Origin: Burkholderiaceae bacterium
GTDB taxonomy: Bacteria > Pseudomonadota > Gammaproteobacteria > Burkholderiales > Burkholderiaceae_C
Length of the DNA stretch: 15,989 nt
Direction: 5' to 3'
Assembly: GCA_025458585.1 (NCBI GenBank)
Contig: JALOSD010000107.1
Coordinates: 1 to 15,989 of the forward strand
The translations under genes and the position numbers were made by a program. Below, one piece after another: positions 13,675-15,989 of the stretch; the stretch's first letter is position 1; every line of letters starts with the position of its first letter. The notes beneath the pieces were generated by a model. It worked only from the letters and a program-made list of their open reading frames with translations, had not been told where the DNA came from and searched no databases.

Positions 13675-14466
13675 ATGCCTTCCGTCCTCACTACCGACCG
13701 CCAGGAGCACACGCTGGTGCTCACGCTGAGCGACCCGGCCACGCGCAACACGCTGTCGCCGCAAGCCTGCGCCGCGGGCGTCGAGGCGCTCGAGACGGCC
13801 GAGGCGAGCGACGACATCCGCTGCGTCGTGCTGCGCGGCGACGGCGCGCACTTCTGTGCCGGCGGCGACCTGAACCGCCTGCGCGGCACGCGCATGCGCG
13901 ACGACGGCGGCGGGCCCGACGCGCAGCGCGCGTCGATCGACCAGTTCCACGCCTTCGTCGAGGCGCTGCGCGCGCTGCCGAAACCGGTGATCGCCGCCGT
14001 CGAGGGCTACGCTGCCGGCGGCGGCTTCTCGCTCGCGCTGGCGTGCGACCTCGTCGTGGCCGCCGACGACGCGCGCTTCGTGATGAGCTACGGCCGCATC
14101 GGCCTGTCACCCGACGGCGGCGGCAGCTGGCAGCTCGCGCAGCGGCTGCCGCGGGCGTTGGCGCTGCAGCTGATCTGGCTGGCCGAGCCGGTCGGCGCGG
14201 CGCAGATGCAGCAGTGGGGGCTCGTCAACCGCGTCGTGCCCGGCGGCGAGGCCCTGGCCGAGGCGCTGCGCCTGGCGCGCCAGCTCGCGCAGATGTCACC
14301 GAACGCGCTTGCGAGCGCGAAAGAGCTTGTCGACGCGGCACCGACGCGCGCGCTGCGCCCGCACCTCGACGACGAGCGCGAGCACTTCGTGGCCAGCCTC
14401 TTCGGTGCCAACGGCCTCGAGGGGCTGCAGGCCTTCCTCGAGAAGCGGCCGCCGCGCTTTCGCTGA
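13675..14466 (+). CDS. Enoyl-CoA hydratase/isomerase (crotonase) family, PaaG / alternative oxepin-CoA hydrolase-like
   Basis: This 263-residue crotonase-fold protein should act on an acyl-CoA thioester in the cytoplasm, using two backbone NH groups as oxyanion hole: HFCAGGDLNRL (59-69) and GYAAGGGFSLALACD (111-125). The two glutamates of classical enoyl-CoA hydratase (E144 and E164 in the rat enzyme) are replaced by S119 and Y139. RIGLSPDGGGSW (141-152) keeps an aspartate, D147, at the place of the catalytic Asp of PaaG and dienoyl-CoA isomerase. An isomerase-like reaction or the so-called alternative oxepin-CoA hydrolase of aerobic phenylacetate breakdown therefore fits better than simple hydration. 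The family is fully covered, ending FLEKRPPRFR. Other phenylacetate genes are absent here, so the pathway is a guess. It is convergent with the aldolase-like gene (17-nt gap). Confidence 0.88.
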   Translation: MPSVLTTDRQEHTLVLTLSDPATRNTLSPQACAAGVEALETAEASDDIRCVVLRGDGAHFCAGGDLNRLRGTRMRDDGGGPDAQRASIDQFHAFVEALRALPKPVIAAVEGYAAGGGFSLALACDLVVAADDARFVMSYGRIGLSPDGGGSWQLAQRLPRALALQLIWLAEPVGAAQMQQWGLVNRVVPGGEALAEALRLARQLAQMSPNALASAKELVDAAPTRALRPHLDDEREHFVASLFGANGLEGLQAFLEKRPPRFR

Positions 14467-14483
14467 GGCCATAGGCCGCGCGT

Positions 14484-15257
14484 TCAGGTGTCGTAGCCCG
14501 GCATCTGGCGGTCGAGCCGACGCAGCAGTCCCGGCCATGCGAGCGCGCCACCAAGGCCGCGCGTGACCTGCGCCGCCTGCTGCTTTGCGGTGCCGACGAT
14601 CGCGGGATCGACGCGCACGAGTTCGCCGCCGCCGGCGAGCGCGCGCACCTGGATCGCGCAGACGGCCTCGAACAGGTACATCGCGAGGAAGGCGTCGGCG
14701 ACAGTCGGCCCGCAGGTCAGCAGGCCGTGGTTGCGCAGCAGCAGGTAGTTGTTCGTGCCGAGGTCGGCGACCAGGCGCGGCTTCTCGTCGTCGCGCAGCG
14801 CCACGCCCTCGTAGTCGTGCGCGCCCAGGCTCGACAACACGAAGATCGACTGCTGCGACAGCGGCAGCACGCCGCAGGCCATCGCGGAGACGGCCACGCC
14901 GTTGAGCGTGTGCGTGTGCAGCACGCACTGCGCGTCGTGTCGCGCCTGGTGGATCGCGCTGTGGATCGTGAAGCCGGCCGGGTTCACCGGCCACGCCGAG
15001 TCGTCGATCTTCTGTCCGTTCAGGTCGACCTTGACCAGGCTCGACGCCGTGATCTCCTCGAACACGAAGCCGTACGGGTTGATCAGGAACTGGTCCGCGG
15101 TGCCCGGCACGCGGGCGCTGATGTGCGTGAACACGAGGTCGTCCCAACCGAACAGCGCGACCAGCCGGTAGGCTGCGGCGAGGTCGACGCGGACCTGCCA
15201 CTCGTCGGCGCTCACGGCGTCTTGGCGCGAGGGAATTTGCAGCGTGCGGTTGCTCAT
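14484..15257 (-). CDS. Class II aldolase/adducin-family protein
   Basis: Proteins of this fold include L-fuculose-phosphate aldolase and L-ribulose-5-phosphate epimerase and use a divalent metal held by histidines. The 257-residue product has VDLAAAYRLVALFGWDDLVFTHISARVPG (24-52), INPYGFVFEEITASSLVKVD, CVLHTHTLNG with H114 and H116, and LLLRNHGLLTCG with H177, giving the three metal histidines. The ring of conserved residues SQQSIFVLSSLGAHDYEGVALRDDEKPRL places it in a large proteobacterial subgroup whose substrates are mostly unknown, so no specific reaction is assigned. I chose the ATG at 15257 (MSNRTLQIPS). The longer in-frame ATG at 15311 would put 18 unlikely residues in front and eat into the divergent promoter region. 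No strong Shine-Dalgarno is seen. Confidence 0.9.
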   Translation of the reverse strand: MSNRTLQIPSRQDAVSADEWQVRVDLAAAYRLVALFGWDDLVFTHISARVPGTADQFLINPYGFVFEEITASSLVKVDLNGQKIDDSAWPVNPAGFTIHSAIHQARHDAQCVLHTHTLNGVAVSAMACGVLPLSQQSIFVLSSLGAHDYEGVALRDDEKPRLVADLGTNNYLLLRNHGLLTCGPTVADAFLAMYLFEAVCAIQVRALAGGGELVRVDPAIVGTAKQQAAQVTRGLGGALAWPGLLRRLDRQMPGYDT

Positions 15258-15339
15258 CGTCGAGGCGCAGGTCCGTGGAGAGTGGAGGTGGACAATACCG
15301 GGCCCGATCATCGCGCTGCTGTCGCTTCAGGGACAAGCC
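15258..15339. promoter_or_regulatory. 82-bp divergent promoter region between the aldolase-like gene and the Crp/Fnr-like gene
   Basis: The two genes are transcribed away from each other, so this gap should hold both promoters. GACAAT at 15291-15296, followed by ACCGGG, is a plausible -10 for the rightward regulator; no clear -35 is found. The 8-bp palindrome CGGGCCCG lies at 15299-15306. AGGGA, 6 nt before the ATG at 15340, is the regulator's Shine-Dalgarno. Confidence 0.35.
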
Positions 15340-15989
15340 ATGGATACCCCGGTTCTTACAATTTCCGAGCGCCAGAACATCGAATCCGGACCGTGGTTTT
15401 CCAAGCTCTCGTTGCCGCTGCAGCAGGCCATCCTGTCGCGCGCGACGGTGCGGCGGCTGAAGGACGGCGTGCAGCTCAGCTCGCGCGGCCAGCCGGCCGA
15501 ACAATGGTGCGGGGTTGCCAGGGGCGCGGTGCGCATCAGCTCGGTGTCGCTGTCGGGCAAGCAGATCACGCTGTCGTACATGGAGCCGGGCACCTGGTTC
15601 GGCGACATCTCGCTGTTCGACGGCCTGCCGCACACGCACGACGCCAACGCGCACGGCGACACGACGCTGCTCGTCGTGCGCAAGAGCGACTTCAAGGACC
15701 TGCTCGACCAGCACCCCGAGTTGCCGCTCGCGCTGCTGCGCCTGAACTGCCGCCGGCTGCGGCTGATGTTCGACGTCATCGAGGACCTGAACACGAAGCC
15801 GCTCGCGGCGCGCCTGGCCAAGCAGGTGCTGCTGCTGGCCAAGAGCTACGGCATCGCGCAGGGCGAGGAAATCCGCATCGGCCTCGCGCTCGCGCAGGAG
15901 GACCTCGCCCAGCTGCTCGGCGCGTCGCGCCAGCGCGTGAACCAGGAGCTCAAGGGCTTCGAGCGCGAGGGCGCGGTGCGCGTCGAGCC
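15340..15989 (+). CDS. Crp/Fnr-family transcriptional regulator, cut by the window end
   Basis: The reading frame from ATG 15340 stays open to the window edge (216 residues seen, C-terminus missing). An N-terminal cyclic-nucleotide-binding-type beta-barrel spans about 20-125, with GAVRISSVSLSGKQITLSYMEPGTWFGDISLF. The long dimerisation helix is about 125-155. A winged HTH starts near 183 (LAQEDLAQLLGASRQRVNQELKGFEREGAVRV), with the recognition helix at about 196-204. In the phosphate-binding-cassette position it reads FGDISLFDGLPHTHDA (87-102) and lacks the Arg-Ser/Ala pair that grips cAMP in E. coli CRP. There are no N-terminal cysteines for an Fnr-type Fe-S cluster. The effector is therefore unknown. 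The AGGGA Shine-Dalgarno is well placed. Confidence 0.9.
   Translation, partial: MDTPVLTISERQNIESGPWFSKLSLPLQQAILSRATVRRLKDGVQLSSRGQPAEQWCGVARGAVRISSVSLSGKQITLSYMEPGTWFGDISLFDGLPHTHDANAHGDTTLLVVRKSDFKDLLDQHPELPLALLRLNCRRLRLMFDVIEDLNTKPLAARLAKQVLLLAKSYGIAQGEEIRIGLALAQEDLAQLLGASRQRVNQELKGFEREGAVRVE

Noticed and set aside
1..15989. CRISPR array, IS element, prophage, toxin-antitoxin or defence system
   Set aside because: No spaced repeats, transposase, integrase, terminal inverted repeats or recognisable defence/toxin domains were seen on either strand.

Overview
This is an ordinary chromosomal stretch of a GC-rich betaproteobacterium, most likely Burkholderiales near the Rubrivivax/Leptothrix/Methylibium group. 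The evidence is the very high G+C with G/C third codon positions, the gene set (holC-pepA facing lptF-lptG, cbiX next to cysB, a FimV-like protein) and two GC-rich palindromic intergenic elements of a kind I recall from that group. Nothing indicates a phage, IS element, CRISPR array or other mobile system.

Layout. 8-98: tRNA-Ser(GGA). 160-4529, all leftward: a small VOC/glyoxalase-fold protein, glycogen synthase glgA and ADP-glucose pyrophosphorylase glgC (stop and start overlap as TGATG), then a branched-chain amino acid ABC binding protein that ends at its own intrinsic terminator just before the glgC promoter region. 4720-6977, leftward: a conserved 129-aa protein, holC and pepA. 7005-9574, rightward and divergent from pepA: lptF, lptG and cbiX. 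9584-9653: a large palindromic repeat. 9716-11767, rightward: cysB and a methionine-aminotransferase-like gene 3 nt downstream. 11787-13568, leftward: a FimV-like membrane protein. 13675-14466, rightward: a crotonase-fold enzyme of the PaaG/oxepin-CoA hydrolase-like type. 14484-15257, leftward: a class II aldolase/adducin-family protein. 15340 to the edge, rightward: a Crp/Fnr-family regulator cut by the window end.

How the genes work together. glgC and glgA make and polymerise ADP-glucose for glycogen. lptF and lptG form the inner-membrane part of the LPS exporter. holC and pepA are housekeeping genes for replication and peptide turnover. cbiX (siroheme/cobalamin chelatase), cysB (sulfur regulator) and the aminotransferase share a sulfur theme.

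The most unusual signal is a set of apparent short internal deletions in otherwise well-conserved genes. pepA lacks about 47 nt (frameshift, one metal ligand lost), lptG about 56 nt (frameshift, a transmembrane segment lost), the aminotransferase about 54 nt in frame, and the VOC protein about 24-27 nt in frame. Four in 16 kb, one in a normally essential gene, point first to assembly or consensus errors and only second to real gene decay. Sizes come from remembered family sequences, not from a computed alignment. I found no new biological system. The best leads besides the deletions are a perfect 9-bp dyad between the fimV-like and crotonase genes, the loss of both hydratase glutamates in the crotonase, and the palindromic repeats.
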